Both the position numbers and the translations under genes were made by a program. 64,000 nucleotides of DNA from Paraburkholderia kururiensis JCM 10599 = LMG 19447 (lineage in GTDB: Bacteria > Pseudomonadota > Gammaproteobacteria > Burkholderiales > Burkholderiaceae): positions 62,001 through 126,000 of the forward strand of contig NZ_RJZE01000007.1 in NCBI RefSeq assembly GCF_003986935.1, read 5' to 3'. Below are positions 7,476-17,018 of this stretch, one piece after another. Position 1 is the first letter of the stretch. Each line of letters begins with the position of its first letter. The notes under the pieces are model-generated. The model had not been told where the DNA came from, did no database searches, and saw only the letters and a program-made list of their open reading frames with translations.

Positions 7476-8347
7476 GCCAGCTTGCTGCTTCTTCCGCTCC
7501 TTCCGCTGCGGTGGCGCGCGCGCCCGGCGCTTCGCCGCTCGCCATGATCCGCCGCAGCATTCCAGGCATTCTCGCGTGGCTAATCGCGCTGCTGCTGTTC
7601 TTCCCGATCTTCTGGATGGCCATTACGGCGTTCAAGACCGAACAGCAGGCGTACGCGTCGACGCTTTTCTTCATGCCGACGCTGGAGAGTTTTCGCGAGG
7701 TCTTCGCACGCAGCGATTACTTCGCGTTCGCCTGGAATTCGGTGCTGATCTCCGTGGGCGTTACCGTCATCTGCCTGCTGTTCGCGGTGCCCGCGGCTTA
7801 CGCGATGGCGTTCTTCCCCGACCACCGCACGCAGAAGATCCTGCTGTGGATGCTCTCGACGAAGATGATGCCGTCCGTCGGCGTGCTCGTGCCCATCTAC
7901 GTGCTCTGGAAAAACAGCGGCCTGCTGGATACGGTGTGGGGCCTCGTGATCGTCTACTCGCTCATCAATCTGCCCATTGCGGTGTGGATGGCCTTCACGT
8001 ACTTCAACGAGATACCGCGCGACATCCTGGAAGCGGGCCGCATCGACGGCGCCGCGACCTGGCAGGAAATCGTCTATCTGCTGATGCCGATGGCGTTGCC
8101 CGGGCTTGCCTCGACGGCGCTCTTGCTCGTGATCCTCTCGTGGAACGAGGCGTTCTGGAGCATCAATCTGTCGAGTTCCCACGCGGCGCCGTTGACCGTA
8201 TTCATCGCGTCGTATTCGAGCCCTGAAGGGTTGTTCTGGGCGAAGCTTTCGGCCGCTTCGCTGCTCGCGGTGGCGCCCATTCTGATCGTCGGCTGGCTTT
8301 CGCAGAAGCAGCTGGTGCGCGGCCTCACGTTCGGGGCGGTCAAATGA
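7472..8347 (+). CDS. polyol ABC transporter permease 2 (SmoG/MtlG-like, MalG family)
   Basis: This 291-residue second permease subunit has six predicted membrane helices and the EAA loop EAGRIDGAATWQEIVYL, which contacts the ATPase. The N-terminal 25 residues are Ala/Ser/Pro-rich and cytoplasmic. The start is the ATG at 7472, overlapping the previous stop by four bases; the same frame is open much further upstream only as a shadow of the first permease gene. It also overlaps the downstream HAD gene by ATGA at 8344-8347, so three genes are chained by overlaps. Confidence 0.9.
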   Translation: MSQLAASSAPSAAVARAPGASPLAMIRRSIPGILAWLIALLLFFPIFWMAITAFKTEQQAYASTLFFMPTLESFREVFARSDYFAFAWNSVLISVGVTVICLLFAVPAAYAMAFFPDHRTQKILLWMLSTKMMPSVGVLVPIYVLWKNSGLLDTVWGLVIVYSLINLPIAVWMAFTYFNEIPRDILEAGRIDGAATWQEIVYLLMPMALPGLASTALLLVILSWNEAFWSINLSSSHAAPLTVFIASYSSPEGLFWAKLSAASLLAVAPILIVGWLSQKQLVRGLTFGAVK

Positions 8348-9060
8348 CGGCAGCGGTAACGACGGCAGCGCGCGATGCCACTGCGCTCGCGCTGATCTGC
8401 GACTGCGATGGCGTGCTGATCGACAGCGAAGCCGTGGCGGCGCGCGTGCTGGTGCGCGAACTCGAAGCGCGCTGGCCCGACGCCGCAGTGGAGCCGGTCG
8501 TCATGCCGCTGCTCGGCCTGCGTATCGAGCGTGTGCTGCAAGGCGCGGCGGGCCAGCTTGGCAGGACGTTGGGCGACGACGAAGTGGCGGCCATCCGCAG
8601 CACCGTGGAAGCCGCCGCCGTGGATGCGCCCACCGTGCAAGGCGTGGCCGCCGCGCTCGAGCAGATTCCGTTCACCAAGGCCTGCGCGAGCAACAGCTAC
8701 CGCGCCTACGTGCGCACCGTGCTTACGCGCACGGGGCTCGCCACGTTTTTCGGCGAGCGGCTCTTTTGCGCGGACGCCGTTGCGCAGCCCAAGCCCGCGC
8801 CCGACGTTTACCTGGCTGCGGCGCAAGGGCTCGGTCTCGCGCCGCACGCGTGCCTCGTGGTGGAAGACAGCGTGACGGGCGTGACGGCCGCGAGCGCGGC
8901 CGGCATGACGGTGCTGGGTTTCATCGGCGGCACGCATGTCGGCGGGCACCAGGCGAGCGCGCTGCAGTCCGCCGGTGCGCATTACGTATTCGACGACATG
9001 CGCGAGCTGCCCGCGCTTGCCGCGCAGTGGCAGCAGCGTGCGGCAGTGGGCTCGTATTGA
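8344..9060 (+). CDS. HAD-superfamily phosphatase in the polyol operon
   Basis: This 238-residue haloacid-dehalogenase-like hydrolase (subfamily IA) has motif [11 protein letters not shown] near residues 20-29, motif II containing CASNSY, motif III lysine in QPKPAPDVY and motif IV VVEDS. Such enzymes dephosphorylate small sugar or polyol phosphates. It sits inside the transporter operon between the permeases and the ATPase, overlapping the permease by four bases. A role in removing a dead-end or toxic sugar phosphate formed during polyol catabolism is plausible, but this is inference from position. A phosphoglycolate-phosphatase-like or beta-phosphoglucomutase-like activity cannot be excluded. 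Confidence 0.82.
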   Translation: MTAAVTTAARDATALALICDCDGVLIDSEAVAARVLVRELEARWPDAAVEPVVMPLLGLRIERVLQGAAGQLGRTLGDDEVAAIRSTVEAAAVDAPTVQGVAAALEQIPFTKACASNSYRAYVRTVLTRTGLATFFGERLFCADAVAQPKPAPDVYLAAAQGLGLAPHACLVVEDSVTGVTAASAAGMTVLGFIGGTHVGGHQASALQSAGAHYVFDDMRELPALAAQWQQRAAVGSY

Positions 9061-9154
9061 GTCTCGCGAGACAGCGCCTCAGTGCGAGACGACGGAAAGT
9101 GCAACGGGCAGTCCAAGCAGTACCCGCAACACCCGCAAAATTCGGAGACACATC

Positions 9155-10264
9155 ATGGCAAGCGTGACCTTGCGTAACGTGAACAAGCGCTACGACGACA
9201 ACGAAGTGCTGCGCAACGTGAACCTCGACATCGCCGACGGCGAGTTCGTCGTGTTCGTCGGCCCGAGCGGATGCGGGAAATCCACGCTGATGCGCATGAT
9301 CGCGGGGCTCGAAGAAATCAGCGGGGGCGACCTCATGATCGACGGCTCGCGCATGAACGAAGTGCCGCCCGCCAAGCGCGGCATCGCGATGGTGTTCCAG
9401 TCGTACGCGCTCTATCCGCACATGACGCTCTACGACAACATGGCGTTCGGCCTCAAGCTCGCGGGCGCGAAGAAGCCCGAGATCGATGCGGCCGTGAAGA
9501 ACGCCGCGAAGATCCTGCACATCGACCATCTGCTCGACCGCAAGCCGAAGCAGCTGTCGGGCGGCCAGCGTCAACGCGTGGCCATTGGCCGCGCGATCAC
9601 GCGCAAGCCGAAGGTCTTTCTGTTCGACGAGCCGCTTTCGAATCTCGACGCCGCGCTGCGCGTGAAGATGCGCCTCGAGTTCGCGCGTCTGCACGACGAG
9701 CTGAAGACCACGATGATCTACGTGACGCACGACCAGGTGGAAGCCATGACGCTCGCCGACAAGATCGTCGTGCTCTCCGCGGGCAACGTCGAACAGGTGG
9801 GTTCGCCGAACCTGCTCTATCACGCGCCGGCCAATCGCTTCGTGGCGGGCTTCATCGGCTCGCCGAAGATGAATTTCCTCGACGGCGTGGTGCGGTCCGT
9901 ATCGCGCGACGGCGTACTCGTGGCCTTTGCGACGGGCGAGACGCAGAAGGTTGCCGTAGAGCCGGGCGCGGCGCGCGAGGGCGACAAGGTGTCCGTGGGC
10001 ATTCGGCCCGAGCACTTGCACGTGGGCGCGGGCGAGTACGGCGTGAGCGCTCGCACGATGACGGTGGAATCGCTCGGCGACGCGGCCTATCTGTATGCGG
10101 AGTCGTCGGTGGCGCCGGACGGGCTGATTGCACGCATTCCGCCGCTCGAAAAGCACGAGCACGGTGAGACGCTGATGCTCGGCGCCGCGCCCGAGCATTG
10201 CCATCTGTTCGATGCAAACGGGCAGGCGTTCGCGCGCAAGATCGTGGAGGTGCTGGCGGCTTGA
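9155..10264 (+). CDS. polyol ABC transporter ATPase (SmoK/MtlK-like, MalK family)
   Basis: This 369-residue ATPase energises the CUT1 polyol importer. Walker [10 protein letters not shown], signature LSGGQRQRV, Walker B VFLFDEP and the H-loop [12 protein letters not shown] are intact. About 130 C-terminal residues form the OB-fold regulatory domain typical of MalK/UgpC proteins ([10 protein letters not shown]). The ATG 9155 (MASVTLRNV) is used because the upstream open frame lies in the intergenic region and HAD gene; CGGAGA at 9143-9148 is a likely ribosome site. It is the last gene of the + strand operon, and its TGA is embedded in an 11-bp tandem repeat facing the convergent regulator gene. 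Confidence 0.93.
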   Translation: MASVTLRNVNKRYDDNEVLRNVNLDIADGEFVVFVGPSGCGKSTLMRMIAGLEEISGGDLMIDGSRMNEVPPAKRGIAMVFQSYALYPHMTLYDNMAFGLKLAGAKKPEIDAAVKNAAKILHIDHLLDRKPKQLSGGQRQRVAIGRAITRKPKVFLFDEPLSNLDAALRVKMRLEFARLHDELKTTMIYVTHDQVEAMTLADKIVVLSAGNVEQVGSPNLLYHAPANRFVAGFIGSPKMNFLDGVVRSVSRDGVLVAFATGETQKVAVEPGAAREGDKVSVGIRPEHLHVGAGEYGVSARTMTVESLGDAAYLYAESSVAPDGLIARIPPLEKHEHGETLMLGAAPEHCHLFDANGQAFARKIVEVLAA

Positions 10265-10314
10265 TATCGGCTTGATATCGGCTTGACATCGGCTTGATAC
10301 CGGATTGAAGCCGG
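10260..10314 (+). repeat. 11-bp tandem repeat over the stop codon
   Basis: Five contiguous 11-bp units: CTTGATATCGG twice, CTTGACATCGG, CTTGATACCGG and ATTGAAGCCGG. The first contains the TGA of the ATPase gene (10262-10264). With 11-bp spacing, the TGA trinucleotides at 10262, 10273, 10284, 10295 and 10306 cover all three frames. It fills the gap between convergent operons. Confidence 0.9.
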
Positions 10315-10342
10315 CGCGATGGAGAGGGCCGTTCAAGAGCGA

Positions 10343-11296
10343 TTAAAGGCTCTCTTCCAGCGCCGCCTGTGCAGAAAGCTCGTCCGTGACGAGCCCCGAG
10401 AGCCAGCCGCCCTTGAGCGCCGCGAGTACCGCCTGGCGCTTGCGCTCGCCGCCCGCAAAGCCGATGGTGGGGCGGAGAGGCGGCGAATCCAGCCGGATGC
10501 TCGTCACGCGCCGTCCCGTGGGCGATTCCACGCGACGGCCGGAAGCGTCGATCGGCAAGCCCAGCATTTCCGCCACCGCGCCCAGTTGCGTCAACTCGCG
10601 CACTTCGGCTGACGTAATGAAGCCGTCTTCGTGCAGCGGACAGTTCGGCCCGATGTTGCCGATGCCCACGAACGCCACGTCCGCTTCGCCCGAAAGCCCT
10701 TCCACGATCCGATAGAGCCGGTGATTGCACCATTGCGCGCGTTCGGCCTCGTTGTCGGCAATGAGCGGCGCCGGCAGCAGAAAGTGCTTGCCGCCCGTCT
10801 TCTCCGAAATATGCAGCGCGACGTCGTAGCGGTTCGACGAGCCGTCCTGCGCAATCGCGCCCACCATCGAAACGAGCCGATGCTGCGGACGGTCGAGCTG
10901 CGCGATCTGATCGACGGCGGCCTTCAGCGTGCGGCCGCTGCTCACGGCGATCACCATCGGCTTTTCTTCGGTGAGGTAGCGCTCCATGACCTGGGCGCCC
11001 GCCACGGCGAGCTTGCGGTCGATCTCTTCGGGGCTGTCGTGGTCCACGGGCACCACCTCGCACACCGTGAGGCCGTAGCGCTTCGAGAGACGGTCGGCAA
11101 GCGCGAGGCAATCGGCGAGCCGGTGATCCACGCGCACCCGGATCAGGTTCTTTTCGACCGCGAACGCCACGAGCCGCTGCGCGACGGGCCGCGAGACCTG
11201 CAACTTCTCGGCAATTTCGTTCTGCGTGTTGCCCGCTACGTAGTAGAGCCACGCGGCGCGAGTAGCGAGGTCGAGTTTTTCGGATGACTTGGGCAC
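10343..11296 (-). CDS. SorC/DeoR-type sugar-binding transcriptional regulator
   Basis: This 317-residue regulator has an N-terminal helix-turn-helix (about residues 20-45, NTQNEIAEKLQVSRPVAQRL) followed by the SorC sugar-phosphate sensor domain, with GRTL and a GIGNIG glycine segment typical of the family. It starts at a GTG (11294-11296). It is the third gene of the - strand operon dalD-xylB-regulator and converges on the transporter operon. It probably senses a polyol-derived sugar or sugar phosphate and controls both operons through the near-identical operators at 4060-4091 and 14539-14570; that link is inference from the repeated site. Confidence 0.88.
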   Translation of the reverse strand: MPKSSEKLDLATRAAWLYYVAGNTQNEIAEKLQVSRPVAQRLVAFAVEKNLIRVRVDHRLADCLALADRLSKRYGLTVCEVVPVDHDSPEEIDRKLAVAGAQVMERYLTEEKPMVIAVSSGRTLKAAVDQIAQLDRPQHRLVSMVGAIAQDGSSNRYDVALHISEKTGGKHFLLPAPLIADNEAERAQWCNHRLYRIVEGLSGEADVAFVGIGNIGPNCPLHEDGFITSAEVRELTQLGAVAEMLGLPIDASGRRVESPTGRRVTSIRLDSPPLRPTIGFAGGERKRQAVLAALKGGWLSGLVTDELSAQAALEESL

Positions 11297-11439
11297 GATG
11301 ATTCGTCTCGAAAGACCTGGGCGGCGCCTGCTGGCTTTACCGGATGCGCGACTATACCAGCGGCGGGAAGGGCATTTTCGTGCGCTTCGGGAGCACTCGC
11401 GTCACGTTGCGCGTGGCAACTGCGTGACGCGACGCGAGG

Positions 11440-12921
11440 CTAGGCGAGCCGCTCTCGCGACGGATCGAAGAGCGGACGCACATGCCGGTACAACGCGCGA
11501 AAACTGTCGAGCCGCGCGCGCAAGGCGACATGGCGCTCGCGATTCGGCGTGAATTCCGCTAGCACGGGCGGCTTCGTCAGCACCACGTGCGGGTCGCCGC
11601 CGGCCGCGAGCCAGCCGAGGCGCGCCGCACCCAGTGCCGCACCCGTTTCGCCGCCGCCGTGCTGGCGCGTGGGCGTGTCGAACGCGTCGGCGAGCAGTTG
11701 CGCCCAGTAGCGGCTGCGCGCGCCGCCGCCCAGCATCGAAAGCGGACCTGTTTCGGTGCCCGCGGCACGCAGCGCGTCGAGACCGTCGGTGAGCGCAAGC
11801 GTCACGCCTTCCAGCACGGCGTAGCCGAGCAGCGCGCGGTCCGTTGCGTGCGTCATGCCGAAGAACACGCCCTGCGCATACGGGTCGTTGTGCGGCGTGC
11901 GCTCGCCCGAGAGGTAAGGCAAAAGGAGCGGTGCGGTGGCGAGCGCGTCGGGCGAAAGTTGCTCGACTTCGGCGAGCAGCGTGGGTTCGTCGGTGGAGGT
12001 GAGCTTGCAGACCCAGCGCAGGCAGCTTGCGGCGGAAAGCACCACGCTCATCTGATGCCAGCGGTCGGGAATCGCATGACAGAACGCGTGCACGGCCGAC
12101 GCAGGATTGGGCCGGAAACGGTCGCCCACCACGCACAGCACGCCCGAGGTGCCGAGCGAGACGAAGCCGTCGCCCGGTTGCGTGGCGCCGATGCCGATCG
12201 CGCTTGTCGCGTTGTCGCCGCCGCCCGCAGCCACGATCACTTCCGGCGAGAGGCCGAGTTCGCGCGCGACGTTGGGCAGCAACGTGCCCGAAGGCGCGCT
12301 GCCTTCGGCAAGACGCGGCATCTGTGAGCGGCGCATGTCGCAGGCCGCGAGCAGCGCGTCAGACCAGTCGCGCTTGGCGACGTCGAGCCAGAGCGTGCCG
12401 GCGGCATCGGACGGATCGGACACCTTGCCGCCTGTCAGCTTGAGACGCAGATAGTCTTTCGGCAGCAGCACGCAGGCCGTTTCGCGAAAGACGTGCGGCT
12501 CGTGGCGCGCGACCCACAGCAGCTTCGGCGCGGTGAAGCCGGGCATGGCGAGATTGCCCGCGATGTCATGCAGCTTCGGCGTGCGCGCGGTCAGTTCCGC
12601 GCATTCGTCCACGCTGCGCATGTCGTTCCAGAGAATCGCGGGACGCAGCACGCGGTCGTGCGCATCGAGCAGCACGGCGCCGTGCATCTGTCCCGAAAGG
12701 CCGATGCCGCGCACCTGCGCATACGCCTGCGGATGCCGCTCGCGCAGCGTGCGCAGCGCGCTGAGCGTGCCGGCCCACCAGTCCGCGGGATTCTGTTCGG
12801 ACCAGCGCGGACGCGGGCGCGAGACCGAAAACGGCGTGCCCGCCGTACCGACCACGCGGCCGTCGGCGGCCAGCAGCAGGACTTTCACTTCGGACGTGCC
12901 GAGGTCGATGCCGAGGTACAT
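11440..12921 (-). CDS. xylB: xylulokinase
   Basis: This 493-residue FGGY-family kinase phosphorylates D-xylulose to xylulose 5-phosphate with ATP in the cytoplasm. It opens with MYLGIDLGTSEVKVLL (phosphate-binding motif) and has the xylulokinase-typical GLSGQMHGAVLLD, with the catalytic aspartate region near AAGGGDNATSAIG and the C-terminal ATP-binding GGGARSRYWAQLLAD. Length is normal. It lies 84 bases downstream of the DalD-type dehydrogenase, whose product from D-arabinitol would be D-xylulose, so the two genes make a two-step route into the pentose phosphate pathway. Confidence 0.93.
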   Translation of the reverse strand: MYLGIDLGTSEVKVLLLAADGRVVGTAGTPFSVSRPRPRWSEQNPADWWAGTLSALRTLRERHPQAYAQVRGIGLSGQMHGAVLLDAHDRVLRPAILWNDMRSVDECAELTARTPKLHDIAGNLAMPGFTAPKLLWVARHEPHVFRETACVLLPKDYLRLKLTGGKVSDPSDAAGTLWLDVAKRDWSDALLAACDMRRSQMPRLAEGSAPSGTLLPNVARELGLSPEVIVAAGGGDNATSAIGIGATQPGDGFVSLGTSGVLCVVGDRFRPNPASAVHAFCHAIPDRWHQMSVVLSAASCLRWVCKLTSTDEPTLLAEVEQLSPDALATAPLLLPYLSGERTPHNDPYAQGVFFGMTHATDRALLGYAVLEGVTLALTDGLDALRAAGTETGPLSMLGGGARSRYWAQLLADAFDTPTRQHGGGETGAALGAARLGWLAAGGDPHVVLTKPPVLAEFTPNRERHVALRARLDSFRALYRHVRPLFDPSRERLA

Positions 12922-13005
12922 GAGCGCTCAAACTTCGTCGTTAGGAGATGCGCTACTTTAGCCGCATGCCGTGCGTGTCGCCATGCGCATTCACCCCATT
13001 CGGCC

Positions 13006-14427
13006 CTATGCGCGGCCGTCAGCGTTTCGTTTGGCGAGCCACGCGTCCACGCGCGCGAGCGCGACGCGTAGCGCCCCTTCAAGCGCCGCCGTGCCCGCCA
13101 TGCGGCCCCATAGCAGACGGTCCGCGGCGAACGCGGCGAGCGGGTCGGCTGCGGCGAATACGGCGCGCACCGCGCGTTCGTCCATCACGCCGTCCTGATA
13201 CGTGTACGGCAATTCGCCACGCTGCCAGCGCTCGAGGAAGCGGAAGAACAGCGCGGGCAGTACCGCGGTTGCGGTGGGCTGCATGCCTGCGTCGATGCGT
13301 TGCGCGAGCGTGGGTGCAATGAAGCCGGGAATCTTCGAGAAGCCGTCTGCGGCCACCCGCTGGTTCGTGTCCTGAATGAACGGATTGCCGAAGCGTTCGA
13401 GCACCACGTCGCGATAGCGCGCGAGGTCGATCGGGCTGGGCGTGAGGCACGGGATCACGTCTTCGGTCACGTAGTCGTGCGCGAACTGGCGGATCTCGGC
13501 ATCGGCGGTGCCTTCGTGGATGTAGGCGAGGCCCAGGAGTGTGCCCGCCCACGCAATGCAGCTATGGCTCGCGTTGAGAATGCGGATCTTCGCTTCCTCG
13601 TAAGGCATGACCGACTCGACCAGCTCCGCGCCCGCGCGCTCCCACGCGGGCCGCTCCGCGATGAAATGATCTTCGATCACCCACTGGATGAACGCCTCGC
13701 CCATCACGGGGCACGCGTCGTCCACGCCGGTTGCCGCGAGCACACGCTCGCGCACGTCGGGCGTGGGGCGCGGCGTGATGCGATCCACCATCGATTCGGG
13801 GCACGCCGTGTGGCTGTCGAACCACTGACGCAGCGCGGTCGCGCCGCGGCGGTCGAGAAACTCCGTCATGCCCGCGCGAAAGCGCTTGCCGTTGCTGCGC
13901 AGGTTGTCGCAGCTTTGCAGCGTGACGGGGCCCGCGTTGCGGCGCATGCGCTCTTCGAGGATGACGGCGAGCGCGCCGTAGATCGTGGTGCTTCCACCGG
14001 CGAGGTCTGCCGCGAGATCGGGGTTCGCCGTGTCGAGCCGATCGTGTTCGTCGAGGTAGTAGCCGCCTTCCGTCACCGTGAACGAAATGATCTTGCAGGC
14101 CGGGTCCGCGCCCGCTTCAACGAGCGGCGCGAGGTCCGCGGCCCAGGGCAGTACGCGGCGAATCGAGCGGATCGTCTCGTACGCGCGCTCGCCCTGCGGC
14201 GTCACGGTTTCCAGCGTGTAGACGCCGGACTGCGCGGCGAGTGCGTCGAGTACCGCGTTCATGTCGCCGCGAATGTTGCCGACGGTGAGCGACCAGTCAG
14301 CCTCGTCGGGCTGGTTAGGCGTGCGCGACTCGTTCACGCGATGCAGATACCAGGCCTGATGCGCGCGATGAAACGATCCTGCACCGATGTGCAGGATCAC
14401 GTTCGCACCGCTGCGTTCGGTGTTCAT
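13006..14427 (-). CDS. dalD: D-arabinitol 4-dehydrogenase / mannitol dehydrogenase family
   Basis: This 473-residue long-chain polyol dehydrogenase oxidises a polyol to a ketose with NAD. The N-terminal nucleotide-binding segment [18 protein letters not shown] is typical of D-arabinitol dehydrogenases. The catalytic lysine and surrounding residues are in [15 protein letters not shown], and the C-terminal mannitol-dehydrogenase domain follows. Adjacency to xylulokinase favours D-arabinitol to D-xylulose over D-mannitol to D-fructose, but enzymes of this family often accept both. It is the first gene of the - strand operon, with a promoter/operator about 110 bases upstream that matches that of the transporter operon. 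Confidence 0.85.
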   Translation of the reverse strand: MNTERSGANVILHIGAGSFHRAHQAWYLHRVNESRTPNQPDEADWSLTVGNIRGDMNAVLDALAAQSGVYTLETVTPQGERAYETIRSIRRVLPWAADLAPLVEAGADPACKIISFTVTEGGYYLDEHDRLDTANPDLAADLAGGSTTIYGALAVILEERMRRNAGPVTLQSCDNLRSNGKRFRAGMTEFLDRRGATALRQWFDSHTACPESMVDRITPRPTPDVRERVLAATGVDDACPVMGEAFIQWVIEDHFIAERPAWERAGAELVESVMPYEEAKIRILNASHSCIAWAGTLLGLAYIHEGTADAEIRQFAHDYVTEDVIPCLTPSPIDLARYRDVVLERFGNPFIQDTNQRVAADGFSKIPGFIAPTLAQRIDAGMQPTATAVLPALFFRFLERWQRGELPYTYQDGVMDERAVRAVFAAADPLAAFAADRLLWGRMAGTAALEGALRVALARVDAWLAKRNADGRA

Positions 14428-14895
14428 GAGCGTCTCCTGAAAGGCATGCGCACGTGATGACGCACGACCGGCGTGCGTCTGTGCGTTCTATGGCGAATTG
14501 AGCGTGAGGTTCGCGAGCGGGCAAGTTGCGCGCAAAGAGAACAATTGCTCTACGTTTGAACGAATGATCGTATTCGCCGATGCGAAAGTCAAGGCGCGGC
14601 CGGCCAGTTTCGGTGGCGCAGCGCGGCGCAGACGCACTTGGGACGCGTGTCTGGAAGGGAGGGAAGCCGACGGCGGGCGAGATGCACACGCAGCAATCCG
14701 GCGCGCTGCTCTGGCTGTTGCATTGCACCAAATTTGACCTGGAACGCGTCGGGACTAACCCGAATGCAAAAAAGTATCGGTCCGGGGTCTCATTTCGAGT
14801 GGCCCCGCGCGCGCCCGGCGACTACCTTTTCGCCTAACAGAAAGCCACCGCGCTCGATGCGCTGGCCGGTCGACGAGAGACATCAGGAGGAACGC
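14428..14895. other. divergent intergenic region between dalD and the AraC-type gene
   Basis: This 468-base gap holds the dalD promoter/operator (14539-14592) and, at its right end, the AGGAGG ribosome site (14885-14890) of the AraC-type gene. Open frames crossing the rest have no family features or ribosome sites, so I call no gene here. Confidence 0.6.
14539..14592 (-). promoter_or_regulatory. polyol operon promoter P2 with bipartite operator
   Basis: Read on the - strand: TTGACT (14587-14592), a 17-bp spacer, GATCAT (14564-14569), then GAGCAATTGTTC (14539-14550). The -35/spacer/-10 geometry and the 32-base block 14539-14570 match promoter P1 at 4038-4091, including GCGCC before the -35 box. 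It reads toward dalD-xylB-regulator, so the SorC-type regulator probably controls its own operon and the transporter operon together. Confidence 0.7.
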
Positions 14896-15930
14896 GTGCA
14901 ACCCGATCTGGAGGTAGTCGACGTCCGCCGGGACGAATCGTTCAAGGTGTGGTCGCATGGCTATCCGTACCGCACGGTACGTTGGCACTTTCATCCCGAA
15001 TTCGAGATCCATCTGATCGTCGCGACCACGGGCAAGATGTTCGTGGGCGACTATATCGGCGGCTTCACGCCCGGCAATCTCGTGCTGATGGGGCCGAACC
15101 TGCCGCACAACTGGGTGAGCGACGTGCCCGAAGGCGAGACCATCGCGCAACGCAATCTCGTCGTGCAGTTTGGCCAGGCGTTCGTTTCGCACTGCGCCGA
15201 GAGCTTTCCCGAGTGGCGTCAGCTTCAGCCGTTGCTCGACGACTCGCGCCGCGGCGTGCAGTTCGGGCCCGCGACGAGCGCTGCTATCCAGCCGCTTTTC
15301 GCCGAATTGCTCGAAGCGCGCGGGCTGCGCCGCATCGTGCTGTTCCTCTCGATGATGCAGATGCTCTTCGACGCCACAGACCGCCAGCTGCTCGCGAGCC
15401 CCGCGTACCAGGCCGATCCGGCGAGCTTCGCGTCCACGCGCATCAACCACGTGCTCTCGTACATCGGCAAGAACCTGGCCACCGACCTGCGCGAAGGCGA
15501 ACTCGCGCGCCTCGCGGGCCAGAGCCCGAGTGCGTTTTCGCGTTACTTCCGCCGTCACACGGGACTGCCGTTCGTGCAGTACGTGAACCGCATGCGCATC
15601 AACCTCGCGTGCGAGTTGCTGATGGACCCCGAACTGAGCGTCACGGACATCTGCTTCAAGACCGGCTTCAACAACCTCTCGAACTTCAACCGCCAATTCC
15701 TCGCCGCCAAGGGCATGGCGCCTTCCATGTTCCGCCGCTACCAGCAGATGAACGACGCAAGCCGCGTCGCATCCGAAGAAGCTGCCGCGCGCGGCACGGG
15801 CATCGCCGGGGCGCCTGACATCGTGCCGGCTCCGCAGGCCAGCACGCGCTCGCCAGGCTCCCCTGGCCTGCCGGGCTCGCTCGGCCTGCGCGCGCCGGGT
15901 GCCTTGCCAGGCGCCGCTCCACCGGGCTGA
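14896..15930 (+). CDS. AraC-family transcriptional regulator with N-terminal cupin
   Basis: This 344-residue regulator has an N-terminal cupin-like sensor (HFHPEFEIHLIVATTGK, with several histidines) and two C-terminal helix-turn-helix motifs (LARLAGQSPSAFSRYFRRHT; VTDICFKTGFNNLSNFNRQF). The GTG at 14896 is chosen because AGGAGG lies five bases before it; the longer open frame upstream has no such site. The last 45 residues are Pro/Gly/Ala-rich (GSPGLPGSLG) and look disordered, unusual for this family. It sits just upstream of the CUT2 sugar transporter operon on the same strand and is its probable activator, which is inferred from position. Confidence 0.9.
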   Translation: MQPDLEVVDVRRDESFKVWSHGYPYRTVRWHFHPEFEIHLIVATTGKMFVGDYIGGFTPGNLVLMGPNLPHNWVSDVPEGETIAQRNLVVQFGQAFVSHCAESFPEWRQLQPLLDDSRRGVQFGPATSAAIQPLFAELLEARGLRRIVLFLSMMQMLFDATDRQLLASPAYQADPASFASTRINHVLSYIGKNLATDLREGELARLAGQSPSAFSRYFRRHTGLPFVQYVNRMRINLACELLMDPELSVTDICFKTGFNNLSNFNRQFLAAKGMAPSMFRRYQQMNDASRVASEEAAARGTGIAGAPDIVPAPQASTRSPGSPGLPGSLGLRAPGALPGAAPPG

Positions 15931-16029
15931 ACGCCCGCCCGCGCTTTCCTTTCTTCACCGCAGTTGCACCACCTCGCGCTGCCGCCGGCCGCGCGATGGG
16001 ATGACTCACACTCAAAAACGGAGACGACC

Positions 16030-17010
16030 ATGACGCACCTTTCTTCCACTGCATCGCCCGCGTGCCCTTCCTTGCATCGGTTGCATCGGCTGCGCTCGCT
16101 GCGTCCGCTTGCTGCATGCGCCGCTCTGGCGCTCGGCCTCATGGCGGGCGCCGTGCCCGCTGCGAACGCCGCGCCGCTCAAGATCGGCATGACGTTCCAG
16201 GAACTCAACAACCCGTACTTCGTGACGATGCAAAAGGCGCTCAACGACGCGGCTGCCACCATCGGCGCGCAGGTCGTGGTGACGGACGCGCATCACGACG
16301 TGAGCAAGCAGGTGAGCGACGTGGAAGACATGCTGCAGAAGAAGATCGACATCCTGCTCGTGAACCCGACGGATTCCACGGGCATTCAGTCCGCCGTCAC
16401 GTCGGCGAAGAAGGCGGGCGTCGTGGTGGTGGCCGTGGACGCCAACGCGAACGGCCCCGTCGATTCGTTCGTCGGCTCGCGCAATTTCGACGCGGGCGCC
16501 ATGTCGTGCGAGTACCTCGCAAAAGCAATTGGCGGCAGCGGCGAAGTGGCGATTCTCGACGGCATTCCCGTGGTGCCCATTCTCGAACGCGTGCGCGGCT
16601 GCAAGTCGGCGCTCGCGAAGTTCCCGAACGTGAAGGTGGTGGACACGCAGAACGGCAAGCAGGAGCGCGCCACGGCGCTCTCCGTCACGGAGAACATGAT
16701 CCAGGCGCATTCGACCCTGAAGGGCATCTTCAGCGTGAACGACGGCGGGTCGATGGGCGCGCTCTCGGCCATCGAATCCTCGGGCAAGGACATCAAGCTC
16801 ACGAGCGTGGACGGCGCGCCCGAAGCCATCACCGCGATCCAGAAGCCGAACTCGAAGTTCATCGAAACCTCCGCGCAGTTTCCGCGTGACCAGATCCGCA
16901 TTGCCATCGGCATTGCGCTCGCGAAGAAGTGGGGAGCCAATGTGCCGAAGACGATTCCGGTGGACGTGAAGCTCGTCGACAAGGACAACGCGAAGGGCTT
17001 TAGCTGGTAA
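16030..17010 (+). CDS. sugar ABC transporter substrate-binding protein (RbsB family, CUT2)
   Basis: This 326-residue periplasmic binding protein of the ribose/galactose type has a signal peptide with a hydrophobic core at about residues 22-42, ending PAANAAPLKIG. The mature protein begins with the canonical IGMTFQELNNPYFVTM strand-loop and has VVVVAVDANANGP and LVNPTDS segments lining the ligand cleft. The ATG 16030 follows CGGAGACGACC. The downstream ATPase, permease and polyol enzymes suggest the ligand is a sugar alcohol or ketose rather than ribose. A strong stem-loop follows the gene. Confidence 0.9.
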   Translation: MTHLSSTASPACPSLHRLHRLRSLRPLAACAALALGLMAGAVPAANAAPLKIGMTFQELNNPYFVTMQKALNDAAATIGAQVVVTDAHHDVSKQVSDVEDMLQKKIDILLVNPTDSTGIQSAVTSAKKAGVVVVAVDANANGPVDSFVGSRNFDAGAMSCEYLAKAIGGSGEVAILDGIPVVPILERVRGCKSALAKFPNVKVVDTQNGKQERATALSVTENMIQAHSTLKGIFSVNDGGSMGALSAIESSGKDIKLTSVDGAPEAITAIQKPNSKFIETSAQFPRDQIRIAIGIALAKKWGANVPKTIPVDVKLVDKDNAKGFSW

Positions 17011-17018
17011 GCGTGAAC

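Noticed and set aside
14638..14895. N-terminal extension of the AraC-type gene
   Set aside because: The extension is Arg/Cys-rich and unrelated to cupin sensors; GTG 14896 has a near-perfect AGGAGG site.
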